Source of the DNA: Pycnopodia helianthoides
Lineage: Eukaryota > Echinodermata > Asteroidea > Forcipulatida > Asteriidae
Assembly: GCA_032158295.1 (NCBI GenBank)
Contig: CM063254.1
Location: forward strand, 5,734,326 to 5,798,325
Direction: 5' to 3'
DNA length: 64,000 nucleotides
In this document: piece by piece, positions 35,850 to 47,462 of the stretch
How positions within the stretch are numbered: the first letter of the stretch is position 1
Layout: each line of letters opens with the position of its first letter
Translations under genes and position numbers: made by a program
The notes under the pieces: model-generated
Told to the model about the DNA's origin: nothing
The model's input: only the letters and a program-made list of their open reading frames with translations
Database searches by the model: none

Positions 35850-36682
35850 GTGGTGATATTAGGCCAAACACATTGTACTTATATTGACCCCTTGCGCTGA
35901 TGCCACACGCGCCTTCTGCTGCCTCGCTCGCCGTTGGGGGAGTCAACTCGTAAACTTGTAGCGTTGTCTGAAAGGCGCACTACACTGTACAGCACATGGG
36001 GGACATTGACTCCCAACATGTTTTTCCACTCCCATCTTGGATTGAACTAGTCTACATTGACTTATAAATGGCAGAAAAGCAATCCACCTTGCACACTCGG
36101 TTTTCTCGAAACACAATTTGTATATTAATTGCTTTACCGGGTGCACTTTCATTGCGTCATGCTGCGGGCACACGACGACCTCATCACTTCGTACTGGCCC
36201 ACCAGCCTATCATTTGAGTTGGCAGTTGGCAACATTATGGTTCTCAGAAGACTGTTTTTTTTAAGAAATACCAGTGTGTAGTACTTGTGTTTATGACACG
36301 GTGCAGGCTTGTGATTTGTCATAATTTTTTAGGATTTCTCATTCACCTCCTCTCTCGGCCTTCAGATTTTCTTGAATGAGGCTATAAACTCGCCATCACA
36401 CAGAGACAACAGACTCGGCTCTTGTTATGATCAAACCTGTAGATTTCTATTAGTGGTGATGTACCAGAGTCTATAATGTGGGATCACATTTTCAGGATTT
36501 TTCATTTTTGTACAATCTCACTCATGAATTGAAAGTGCTATGTTTTTACGTACTCCTGTTTGAAAGGTTTTGAAAGGTGCTGTATTTCACACTTCTTGTT
36601 TTTACAAAACTAAACCCAAATCCTACATCATGTATAGTTGTGTGACTAAATGTGCATCGTCAATTTTGCTGTGTGGCCAATC

Positions 36683-36688
36683 AATAAA
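36683..36688 (+). terminator. Candidate polyadenylation signal for CCT7
   Basis: AATAAA within TCAATAAATATACAC is the first canonical hexamer I see on the plus strand after the CCT7 stop at 33778. Use of it would make a 2.9-kb 3' UTR that includes two MITE copies (34205-34390, 35657-35849). A variant hexamer closer to the stop could be the real site. Confidence 0.35.
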
Positions 36689-36689
36689 T

Positions 36690-39600
36690 ATACACATTAT
36701 TTAGTGGTCTGTAATCTGGTTGTGATGTTGTTAGTCTAGATTTGATTGTAGGAAAAACACTCAAGATTTCCTCGGGCAGCCAAGAGGACCTGTTTGCCAC
36801 CCCCCCCCCCACCCCACTCGTTTTTGTTTAATGTGATATGGCTGAAATTACCGTGCAGCTAAAATCCAAAGAAGAATGCAGTCCCAGACTGCCCAAGTGT
36901 TGCTCTTAGGGCTTTGTGTTATTTGAAACCAAAGTACACACAGCGAAAGGGTTCCTTCCTGTCCGACATTATTGATGCATAAAGGTCTGCCCACTCCACA
37001 AGGAAGTCTCTCTACACACTAGATTAACAAGTACAAACTAATTTACCTAGCTATAATCCCCACCCTCTTCCCATTTACTACAAATTTAACCCCCCTAACC
37101 CTCCCTGAAATTAGCCCATTTCAACCCCCTAGCTGCAAGGTTCTATCCATCACTCTCAGCTTTCAGGAAAAAGAAGAAAAACGTAGCATCTGGTTGGAAT
37201 CCTAATTGGATTTAAGTGACCAGATGAAAAAAAGGGCAAGACTCTTTGACACATTTCTTCGGGTGAAATCCGGGTGACATCCCAACTAGGACCTGCTGTC
37301 ATACAGGGAGTGCTTATAGTGCGTTTACTGCTCCTAGCAATTCTCCTAATGATTGCGTCACCCATGGCCATTTTCTTTAAGTCCGGACCCAAGCTACTTC
37401 AGAGTAAGAATCTCGGGGGGCTTGGTCTTGGATGAATTTTGTTGCAGCCACAGGTTGCGAGGTGAAGATCGTTGGTCGGGAGGGGTTAAAGGCTTGCGAG
37501 CCAAACTTGGGTTAGACTCACCTTTGGGAATGGCGCTGGCCTATTTTTAAGATGGACGGGACATTTGTATTGGGGCAGGCTCTTTATATTGATATTGTGG
37601 TTTGTTTTGAAATCCGTGTGCACATGGGATCGTCAACCTCTGCTCTTCCAAAATTTGAGAGTCAATCTAAAGTGCCCCCCAATCCCGTTGATAGTTACAA
37701 ATCCTGTAGCTATTTAACTCTGAATTAGTACTATTTCATCTCCCGTGCAACGGAGGGAGGTATCAAATATAGTGTCTTTAAAAAAAAGTAGAAGTGAAAC
37801 TTGTTCTAAGAGCCACAAGCAGTGTTTGGACCGTTGTCAGGGGGACCAGGTGCAGTTTCCCAGTGAGACAATGTTACTTTCAAATCAGATCAATGTTACT
37901 CAAAAGGTGACAGTATGCCTTGTACTTTTTTGTTTTGTTTTAAACAGTTTCTAGTAGTAGAAACTTTGAAGTACATTGAAGTTCAATGTTCGTATCATGA
38001 TACAAGCTTCTTTCAATTAACTTCAAATGTTAACAAAAATTGTTCAAGTAATTTGGGGTGAACTAAAGAAACCCTTATTAGAGTGGGAATTGAGCCTGCA
38101 ACCTCTGGAAATACGTGCTCAGAGCTCAGCCAACTGAGCTATTCGGTGGTCTTTCATTGTTTCATTGGACTTTAACAAAAGAGATCCGGGTGTTTTGACA
38201 GAGTGAGGACGTCCTCACTTCGCTTTCGTGTACAAAACCAATGGGGACGCCACAAAACGTCCAAACAATGGGAGAACAAAGGGGGTGTCCTCGGTTGACA
38301 TCATTCACAAACATGTGGGGGTGTGTGTGGGGGATATGGGGCTTTAACAAAAATATATTAGTCAAAGAATTTGTTGAGGTCGCACTGTGCTTTTCAAATT
38401 TGTCAACGTTTGTTCTCCATCCAAAAACTCAGAAGTTTATTGCTCTCCATAATACGATTTGAGTTACAAAATTGTTTAGAGTTGCACCCCATGGTTAACC
38501 CCTTACTACCACTTACTACCACTTCCCATGTTGCATTGTAAACCCGGTATAACCCTTCACTACGGCAGTACAAATTAATATTAAACAACATAAAAACGTA
38601 AATAAAATAACCGTTGCTTATTTTGGTTGCCTCAATCGAAGTAAGCCAGATATAAACATATACACAAATCCCCTACAAAACAAACCAGTTTACTTTTGGC
38701 ACTTACAAATTTGATGAGGACACGGTTGTATGTTGTGTTTATTGCAAAATATAGAATGATAACTAATTCCCCTTCCAAAAAACAAATAATGTACTTTCAC
38801 TTTAAGTTCACCTAACCTTTTGAATACATTATAACATGTTGTTGCAATAGGTTTTTTACACTTTTTTGGGTCCAGAATCGTTTTATTGAGTTGTTGTGTT
38901 TTTTTTCTCTCTCTTCTTTCTACAAATCTAGGTCATCCCGAGGAATTACAGACGAGATTAATGGTGGTTTTCACTCAAATTGTTCATTCGGCCCCCAGCA
39001 AACTGTATAGAAAAACCGAGAGCTTTGCGCGACTCAAAGTAGTTTTTTTGTTCATGACAAGGAGTTGGATGATTCTGCTCTGGGCATCTCGGATGGTGTT
39101 TTCAGGGATAAACCCTAATAGTGACTTAAGACGTTTGTTGCTGACGGGAGACGCCAAAAAAAAAAACAGTGCAGTGTTTCTGAATCAATCTGTCCAACGG
39201 GACATGTGGAAGTGGCCAGTCCGTTATTTCGACCTAAAGAATCTCTTCACCGTTCAATCTTTTACTTGTAGTCCAAACCCCAGGTCGATGTAGCCAGACT
39301 TTGAAAGCCTAGCTCCTGGGAGTTTACAGTTCCACCGTTTCAGCGCAGACCTAGACTGAATTGCCACAAGAATTAGGATATCGCTAATTGGGCGGCCACA
39401 GGAGATTCTGTACAACAAACTTGGTGCTTTGTGTTTATAAGAAGATTTCCGTCCAGTGGCCAGTGGAATCATCCTTCAATGTAAACATCTTGTCAATATA
39501 AATATCTTGTCAACAGGTAATGGGGGGTGCTTTTTTTTCGATCAACAAACATTTTGAAAAGGGCTTCCCCAATTTCCCATTTTGTTCCCATGTTGTCACA

Positions 39601-40390
39601 TGCTGTCCCCCTTGTCTGCTGCAAAGTTGTTTAAGCGTTTGTAAATATTTGAAGGATAACGTGGTAATTGTTGTTTGTTTGTTTTGTTTTGTTTGTTTTC
39701 AATCAAGTAATTATTTCCAATGTGAAATCTGACTTGAAGTGAAGTCAGGACCGATACACCGTCATCCTGTGAATTGCTGTCACTGAGAAATTGCGTTTCA
39801 ATCAGCAACATCAGTGATTTCTTGGAAAATCAGTACACTTTCAATACAAATTTAACAGGTTATTTTTGACTGTAAGACTTTAAGACTACACGATTGCAAT
39901 ATGTGTTTGCTACATGCGGCCAGCGGTGTACCACTTAATCGAAAGGGGAGTACCTAAACTAAGGCAGGTCCAGGTTTTTCAGATTTGAGGGTGCAAACTT
40001 TTAAAGGCTAATTTCAAAGTTGAACGTTTTCAATAATCCCAAAATATCAAGGCAGAATGCAGTTGACCTAATTTATTTTGAACGCTAGTCTATGGGTAAG
40101 GTTTTCTACTGAGAGGCAATGAAAACAAGCCCGTGTGAAGCTCCAAAGCATTGATCAGTCCCATCTTGGGATTGATCACCAAATTTCGCCCATCGTAAAT
40201 GCGAAGTGCAAAGCCCTTATGGATCCCTGGTGCAATCTGGGGCGGTTCCTGTCCAACTATTCCTCTCGATTTTGACCAAAGATTTAAGAGAGTATAACAA
40301 TAATTTGATTTTGTTGGTTTACTCTTGTGGTCTTAAAAACATTTCTTATGTACTCGTGTTTCCATCTTTAAAATAGAGACGCTATTTTGA
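36690..40390. other. Intergenic sequence downstream of CCT7
   Basis: AT-rich sequence with poly-C tracts, one diverged SINE (38057-38152) and no ORF with recognisable similarity. Several frames of 60-135 codons (for example 38886-39293) look like chance. Confidence 0.5.
38057..38152 (-). repeat. tRNA-headed SINE family A, diverged copy 4
   Basis: Minus strand has GAATAGCTCAGTTGGCTGAG and GCAGGCTCAATTCCCACTCT, then CTAATAAGGGTTTC and a TTCACCCC end. The leader is changed. Older or related family member. Confidence 0.5.
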
Positions 40391-40399
40391 CATTTACTG

Positions 40400-40755
40400 C
40401 AGGACTTGATTAGTTGTTTGGGATTCTGAACCCAACGGTACTGGGTTCGAATCTCTGGTGTTCTTTTTTGTACGTTGGTGATTTAAAGTCGTTCATTCGC
40501 AGGTTTAAAATTAAACTCGAACGCAGTTTAAGTAAGAGGAGCAGTGGCCCAGTGGAAGGGCTCCGGACTCTGAACCCAACGGTACTGGGTTCGATTCTCC
40601 GGTATTCTTTTTGTACGCTGTTGATTTAAAGTTGTTCATTCTAAGGTTTAAAATTAAACTCGAACGCAAATTAAGTATAAGAGGAGCAGTGGCCCAGTGG
40701 AAGGGCTCCGGACTCTAGACCGAAAGGTCCCGGGATCAAATCCCGGCTACGGCAA
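40400..40755 (+). repeat. Tandem array of tRNA-like (Gln-type) units, period 145 bp
   Basis: Three units. The second and third start with GAGGAGCAGTGGCCCAGTGG at 40536 and 40681. Each has an A-box (TGGCCCAGTGG), GGACTCTGAACCC or GGACTCTAGACCG anticodon arms, and a B-box (GGTTCGATTCT or GGATCAAATCC). The unit's tail carries TTAAAATTAAACTCGAACGC. The third T arm (CCGGGATCAAATCCCGG) is a perfect stem; its anticodon position would read CTA. The first unit (40400-40530) lacks its A-box part. Best seen as a tandemly duplicated tRNA-derived SINE. Confidence 0.7.
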
Positions 40756-40860
40756 AAATGAGGCCTTTTAAAGTATTTTTTTCTCTTTTCTTTTTTTGTT
40801 TTAATAAAAAAGTTCATAGGTTCGTTTTAAGTTTTAAGTTTCTTTTCCAAGCGCGTATGG

Positions 40861-40896
40861 GCGGTGAGTGGCGACCTCGCGGCCGCCACTCACCGC
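40861..40896. repeat. GC-rich perfect hairpin, 13-bp stem
   Basis: GCGGTGAGTGGCG (40861-40873) and its exact inverse CGCCACTCACCGC (40884-40896) around ACCTCGCGGC. It immediately precedes a minus-strand tRNA-like segment. Confidence 0.75.
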
Positions 40897-40975
40897 GCGG
40901 CCTCGGACCGGGATTCGAACCTGGGACCGCTACCTCTGGAGTCGCAGCCAACCCACAACACCCACTTGGGTCCCC
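40897..40975 (-). repeat. tRNA-like segment, minus strand
   Basis: On minus: GTTGGCTGCGACTCCAGAGG, then GGTAGCGGTCCCAGGTTCG with a canonical B-box (GGTTCGAATCC) in a T arm, ending CGGTCCGAGG. No proper D arm, so probably the head of a SINE or a pseudo-tRNA. Confidence 0.5.
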
Positions 40976-41039
40976 CCAGGAAAAAATTGCATTTTGGACT
41001 TGATGAACCTTGGATTCATACTTGGAAAATAAATCGACC

Positions 41040-41280
41040 AAAAGTCATACGCTTTAGGTATAGACTATTCGTTTACGTAGGGTACAATGGTATGGGGAAA
41101 TCCTTGCTTTGTTTGTACTTACAAAATTGCGAGTGGAAGGCACACGTCCTAGGTATAGACCATTACTTTACTAAGGAAATTGTAGGTACTCTTTGGTTCG
41201 TTAATAATAATGCGAGTGGACGGCACACGCTATAGGTAGTAAACACCATTAGTTTTCTTAGGAAATAATTAGGTATGGAG
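41040..41280. repeat. Degenerate tandem repeat, ~80-bp unit
   Basis: GCGAGTGGAAGGCACACG...TAGGTATAGACCATTA...CTAAGGAAATTGTAGGTA is followed by GCGAGTGGACGGCACACGC...TAGGTAGTAAACACCATTAG...CTTAGGAAATAATTAGGTA. A weaker third unit precedes them (TCATACGCTTTAGGTATAGA). Confidence 0.5.
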
Positions 41281-41973
41281 AATTTTCGGTCAGACTACTG
41301 ATATACTATGGGGATATATTTGGGGTTGTTGCGGGGGTGGGGCGGTTCTCCAGTAGGCTAGCTGGGATCATCGAAAGGCAGTAGGATTTGACGGGACTTA
41401 CAGCGTCGATTCCACCGGTTCCTAAAAGGCTGGTTGAGTGGTCTCAGTTGGGATGATGTCCTGGATTCAAGAGCGTATACTTCAGCGGGCAAAGACATGA
41501 CCAAAGACATGAACTGTAGCAAAGGGCCATGTAGTTATTTCACTTGTGTTTTTTTTGTCTGATATTTTAATGTCTGATTTTTCGGTGGTACTCGTTGTGG
41601 ATTTGCAGTGGTAGCACTTGAATGGAATCGTTCATGCCGTGTACAATGGAAAATAGCAAGGGCATATAGCAGTAAAAGAACTCACCGCTGCTTGCGTGTT
41701 TGGTGAAGGGATTTCATTGGGATAATAAATTGGAAAGAGACCGAGTTCGAACATGGATAGGATGATCGAACTAAAGAGAAAACGGGTGTCCAATCATTGG
41801 ATTTTTTTGGGGGGGGGACTACAAATGTGAAGGCATCGAGTTTGATTGAAGCTGGATAGAGTTGTTTGGGGAATGATGACGATGAGGCAATTCATTTGCA
41901 TTTTTTTTGAAAAACTTTGTCTCACCTGACAAATGTGAAGGCATCGGGTTTGACCTGACAACAAATTCGGCCT

Positions 41974-43904
41974 ATTAATTAAGCTTTATGTTTTTATCTG
42001 CAGCATTTCAGTTCATTACCGCGTTTTGGATAGACAGGTGGTTGGAACCAGTCAAAGAAAACACAGGTACCGGATTATCGATTAAGAGATTTACAGTATA
42101 AGTCGGGGTACCCGACGTGTTGTGATGCTGTGACGCGGGTCTTCCAAACTGGCGATATTGTGATTTGTTTTTTAAAGGATAAGCGGCTGGGTGAAGTATA
42201 GCTAGGATTTTGGGTCCATGACTTTATATGATGTTGTTTTGGGACGGATTGGGTTGGTGTTTTTTCTGGTACGTTGCTTTCAATTGTTACTTTGCGAAGC
42301 ACCTACTGGTGTTTTATCAATCTTTTTTTTTTTTATTAACATGCAATAATTCTTATTTTCAAAAAACGGGTTTTATAACAAAGGTTTCTTGTTTTGTTCA
42401 CCTATCGTGAAATAATAATTGTTTAAAAACAAATTTTGAGAGAATTCATAAATTACCCCCCCCCCCCCCACCCCGAAGAAAAATATATTCTACTTATTTT
42501 TTTTCAATTTTAACATAGAGTTTGGGGGAGTGCGGAAACGTTAGGGGCTACTCAGAATTATCAATATGTTAACAAAACAAATTATTTTAAAATTATTTTA
42601 AAAACGCCCGCCCAACCTTATTTTCGATTCCAAAACTTTGATTCCTAGGTGAGTCATAATGTACATAATAATATTTTCAATAATTTAGAATTTCAATTAT
42701 TTTCTTCGACCCACCATCGCACATGTTCGAAGAAAATTGAAGGATCATAATGTTAAACGTTGATCAATTCCTTGTGGAGCATAATTTTTTCTTTGGTGAA
42801 ATGCTCATATCCTATCATTTTAAGCCAACACTGTAACAACTGGACAGATTTTATAACTCACTATTAAAATGCTAAGGTTCCTATTAAAGTGTTAAGTTCC
42901 GAAATTCATAACTTTTGTAATTTATTAATTTTTGTATTATGTTTTCAAATCAGATAGAAATATTGGGCAAAGTTATAGAGTATACACAAAATATTGAACA
43001 CCAAATATGAAATAAAATTACACAATCGTCGTTCTCTTTATTCGGTTGTTTAAAACTAAAATCACAAATCAAAACCATTAGATATATTTTCAAATCCATG
43101 CCCACCCCATCCCCTTCATTAAAATTTGAAAAGGACAACAATTTGGTCAGTTCGGGGTGTAGGCCTAGGTGCCAGGCTTCAACCCATTTTAGAACTTTAG
43201 CCTTGCAAAGGTCAAAATGTTAGGCTGTTATCTATTTTTTTTCGATTATATCACAGGACCCTGTATGTTGGTTAAGCAGTTTACAACAGCAAAATTGTGA
43301 TTCACCTATTTTTTTTTATTATAGAAATATATACCAAATACACCCATCTTAGCATCGATGTATACAGACTATTAGGAAAACAGTACAAGTGGCGAAAGAT
43401 TATGTAACCCTGAAATACTCTAAAAAGAAAAGTCAATTGTTTCTTTTGAATGCAAGTCGCCATTGCACAATTCAATGCACGGCTATGGGCCCAGCGTTAC
43501 AGCTGTTTCCGGCCGTGGTTTCGAGTGCAGTTGTTTACGTGCATGTAAATGCCACAAAACTACCTGTTTTATGACTGTTTTGGTTTTTACACGAGCTCCA
43601 CGAGGCCTACTCGTATTCTACACTTTGCACTTGCTATAAAGCTTACCTCTAGAGCTCCTTAAAGACATGAAATGATACAGGAGGGCTCTTCCTGTCTTCC
43701 ACGGTGTCAAGCATGACTGGAGGCCATTTTGGAAGACCCGCGTCACGGCATCAAAACACGTCGGGTACCCCGACTTATACTGTAAATCTCTTAATCGATA
43801 ATCCGGTACCTGTAGTTTTCTTTGACTGGTTCCAACCACCTGTCTATCCAAAACGCGGTAATGAACTGAAATGCTGCAGATAAAAAACATAAAGCTTAAT
43901 TAAT
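41974..43904. mobile_element. 1.9-kb element with ~180-bp terminal inverted repeats (foldback-like or non-autonomous DNA transposon)
   Basis: The left arm starts ATTAATTAAGCTTTATG at 41974 and runs to about 42153; the right arm runs from about 43722 to 43904 in inverse order. Shared words through the arms: CTGCAGCATTTCAGTTCATT, CGCGTTTTGGATAGACAGGT, GGTTGGAACCAGTCAAAGAA, ACCGGATTATCGATTAAGAG, AGTCGGGGTACCCGACGTGT, TGACGCGGGTCTTCCAAA. Identity looks above 90%. The 1.57-kb interior is AT-rich with no transposase-like ORF. Confidence 0.8.
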
Positions 43905-44536
43905 GTTGGTTACAATTAATCAACTAACGTTTGTTTGATGTGAAATAAGGTAACACTTTATTTAACACTTTGCAATTTATCTCTAAACACAGCACTGTGC
44001 TGACCTAATTTTTTTAAATGTTTCTATAATGTAATTTAACCTAATTTAAACTTGGGCCTTCTGTGCTGTAAAATGTGTTTGAATTGTGAATTGAAACAAA
44101 AAGGATTAATGACATGCACGCAGAACCGGTATTGTTCTTCTTCCAAGAGAACGAAATTAAGGGGAAAAAACAGTTATGAAAGAAACTTTGCCTCAACATT
44201 TTCCCTGGGTCTTTCTGCGGGCCCAGACCCCACGCGTTTGTAGGGGGTTCCTTGTCATTTTAACCGTTATGAAAATCCGCCCCTTTACCGTACTAATCGG
44301 ATCGGCCTTGAAAATAAAAGAATACGTTTTCACACTCTTGTATCGTGCCGAAATCGTTCACTGAGTTGCATCTCTTACTTTTTGCTTTTGGCCCACAAAT
44401 TCCCTGAAGTTAAAAGAGAGATGAAGTCGCCTTAATTAGAAGATGTTTAATCGCGACCTCAAGCAGCCAATTATGACCTGCATCTAATGTCCAGTTAGCA
44501 CCCCTATTTTTAGGACATGCTCTTTAAATCTTTCTT

Positions 44537-44940
44537 TTAAAGGAACATTACATAATTGGTTTTTGCTAACAAAACAGTTTCTGGCAGTGTAAGCACTTTA
44601 TGTAATCCACCATATACATAAACTGACAAACCTGTAGAAGTTTGAGATCGATCGGCCATCTGGGTCACGAGAAAATAGTGAAAAACCGATTACACATTTG
44701 CATGAAATCATAATAGGTTCAACAAACGAATAAAACGCTCACTGAGCGAAAAACTCCAATCGGAAAATTAGTTTATTCATTTCTCATCAAATATGGCATT
44801 TCAGACATAAATATTTCAAGGGATGTTTTCTTTTATCGTCATCATTAGACCGTGTAAGTTTTATGTAAATCTGTGATCAAAAAGTATGTTTTACAATTTT
44901 TTTCTTACCAATTCTGTAATGTTCCTTTAAAATCGAGGGG
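44537..44940. mobile_element. MITE with TTAAAGGAACATTACA ends, copy 2 (inverted relative to copy 1)
   Basis: TTAAAGGAACATTACATAAT at the left and ATTCTGTAATGTTCCTTTAA at the right. The interior is the reverse complement of the copy at 10588-10960 throughout (TTTTGCTAACAAAACAGTTT, GAGATCGATCGGCCATCTGG, CGCTCACTGAGCG). Confidence 0.8.
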
Positions 44941-45518
44941 GAGGTGGTCAGGAAATGCCCCAAATGGCACCATACATAGAGCATCTAGAATTTAAAAATT
45001 GCCATATGGGTTACACACTTTGCATTTACTATGAGAATCATTTGGCGGTAAATCCTGTATTCGCTTCTGAGACGGGGTAAGCATTGATTTGGAGCTTCCT
45101 ATAACGGACGTGTTATTATTGCCTCTTAATAGTAAATCACATCATTCGTAGATTATCATTCAAAATGATTGAGGTCTCCTGCATTTATACTCTCTTGGAA
45201 TACAGAAGATGTTCCACCCCGTATTCAACCATTACTCTCTTGGACTACCTTTGACGCAATGATGCCGACGCCGTGACATACAAGTCTTGCATGCAATCAC
45301 TGGAATCATAGAGCTGGGACGAATCGGATAAATTTATCTTGATACATATTGTCGTTTTAATTCCTGTGTAGAGGTGGGGGTGCGGAAAAAGAGAAAGCAA
45401 GGAGGGTATGCTGGAGGACATTTTTAGTACGATGAATAAGTTTATTTTATCTAATAATTATTCATTTATTAAGTTCGCCTTAAACAAGCCTAAAAGCCAC
45501 CATGGTAACCCTTAGAGG

Positions 45519-45773
45519 CTAAAAGAAGAACATATTTAGATGTAAATAACTCAGGGGACTCCCCATAAAACAATCTAGACTGTAGGATAGAGGGAAACAT
45601 GCACCAGGCAAGGAGCTCCAAAGAGATGCAGTACGTGGAATAAAGCTGTTGGAATGGCTCTTTGTTCTACATCTCAGCAAAGCAAGAGTGTACGGGTGAG
45701 GACAAGCAGAAAGCCTGGTTTCATGCTCAAACATCATGATACCAGGAGGGACCAGGTTGGGCACACTTTCCAT
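45519..45773 (-). pseudogene. 3' fragment of a non-LTR retrotransposon (LINE) reverse-transcriptase ORF
   Basis: An 84-codon open frame holds LRCRTKSHSNSFIPRTASLW then SSLPGACFPLSYSLDCF. The pattern R-T-x(5)-SF-x-PRT-x-x-LW-x-SLP followed by 'P.SY.LD.F' is the usual C-terminal tail of CR1/RTE/jockey-type reverse transcriptases. No polymerase palm motifs are present upstream, so it is a 5'-truncated relic, as expected of LINE insertion. Confidence 0.65.
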
Positions 45774-46610
45774 GAAAATGAATCACCGGCTATAGTGATC
45801 CGTGTTACAGATTCTATGTTTGTATTTTAGGTTTTCACAGAAATTACATAACATCTGATGCGAAACTTCGCGGGAGGCTTTCGGGACCATCTTCTTTCTT
45901 TGTCCAACTCCGACTTGCATCATTATGTCACTGGTTATAAATCTTCACAGCGCCCTCTTGAGTTAAACAAAATATTAAAGGGACTTACAGCCCCCGCCCC
46001 CCCCCCCTCCCCCCTCCCCACTCCCGCCATCTTGCTGAGAGCTGGTTTTCTGATCTAAAAGAATTTAAACTCAATTATAAAGTTATACTTTTATATTCGC
46101 TATATACATTTGTGGTTTTGATGTTTACACAAAAAAATGACCTGATATAATTGGGCGTTGCTCGACAGACAGTGTCCATGTCAGTTTCCTATAAAGTGTT
46201 CAGAGTAAATTGCTTTCCGCGATAGCCATCACAATCATGAAGTAGGTCTTACGTCAAAAGTGATGATGAAAAAGATAGCATTCATTAGATGTTTCCTCTT
46301 CGTTGGAACTAAACTCGGCCTTTACAGCAAGATGATAATTTTCTCAGTAGATAACGCTATTGATGTGTGATCTGTTTATGTTACAACAGTATTATAAAGG
46401 AAGCAAATTTTAACAAAAATACAATCTTTTTGAATGCCTGCTTAAATTATTTGTTTCTTTGAGAGGGTTAGTGAATTCCTGCTCTTTAAAAACATCCAAC
46501 CAACCTGTGACAACTTAATGAAAATGAGATGATACCGTCTCAGTGAAAACAAGTAACTGTAAATATGAGGTGTGCGTGTTAAATGGAATGAGCGTGTCAT
46601 GGCTGAGCGG

Positions 46611-46955
46611 TTCTGGTGGCTGGGTCACCGGGGTGTGGTTTCTAGTGGCTGGGTCACCCGGGTGTGGGTTCTGGTGGCTGGGTCACCGGGGTGTGGGTTC
46701 TGGTGGCTAGGTCACTAGGGTGTGGGTTCTGGTGGCTGAGTTGCCGGGGTAGGTTCTGGTGGCTAGGTCACTAGGGTGTGGGTTCTGGTGGCTGGGTCAC
46801 CGGTGTGTGGGTTCTGGTGGCTGGGTCACCGGGGTGTGAGTTCTGTGGCTGGGCCGGGGTGTGGGTTCTAGGTCACAAGGTTGTGTGTTCTTGGTCACCA
46901 GTGTGTGAAGGTTCTGGTGGCTATAGGTAAGCAGGTGTGGAGGTTCTGGTGGCTA
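46611..46955. repeat. 29-bp minisatellite, about 11-12 units
   Basis: Unit TTCTGGTGGCTGGGTCACC then GGGGTGTGGG, period 29 (for example 46611 and 46640). Later units lose parts and become degenerate. It begins directly after GGCTGAGCGG (46601-46610), which resembles a tRNA A-box. Confidence 0.9.
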
Positions 46956-47462
46956 TGTTGATAGTTCAGCAGACCATAGGAGACTGTTTCTCATCCACCG
47001 CCACTCTCTTAGCTGTCGTTTCTCGTGCAAAAAAGAGAGTCTGAAACAACTATTTATTTGTGTTCTAACACTCACTCAAAACCTTAAAGTTTCCAGAGTT
47101 TAATATTACTGTATATTTTTGATAAGGTTTGTTTTTCTTTTTCCCTTCTTATGTGAGTCGATATGCTTCTATATAGTAAATGCCTTGTATTATCATTATC
47201 TAAAGATCTTGTTACCGTCCCAAAATCATCAGATATTCCAAACTAGTTTGAATGTAATCGAATGTCTCATTGTTGACTGTCAAAATGGTAAACTCTCTAC
47301 TCAAAATATTGACTATCACAAGATTAGATAGCCCGAATCAGACAATTTAGCAGTGCTAATGAATGAGTGAAAATCAGTCATGAACAGGTGGAGTTTTTGG
47401 AGTGGTTAGGGTTTGTATGAAGTGATTCCCCCGTGTCTCGTTGATGCTTGTTGCAACTTCGG

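Noticed and set aside
38886..39293. 135-codon plus frame downstream of CCT7
   Set aside because: No family pattern, contains a poly-A run and is interrupted in composition; treated as chance.
40684..40754. Possible suppressor (CTA anticodon) tRNA
   Set aside because: The T arm is perfect but the acceptor ends do not pair; the unit is part of a 145-bp tandem repeat.
43618..43890. 90-codon minus frame at the right end of the 1.9-kb element
   Set aside because: It is mostly the inverted-repeat arm; the other arm carries the matching frame only with interruptions, so coding is doubtful.
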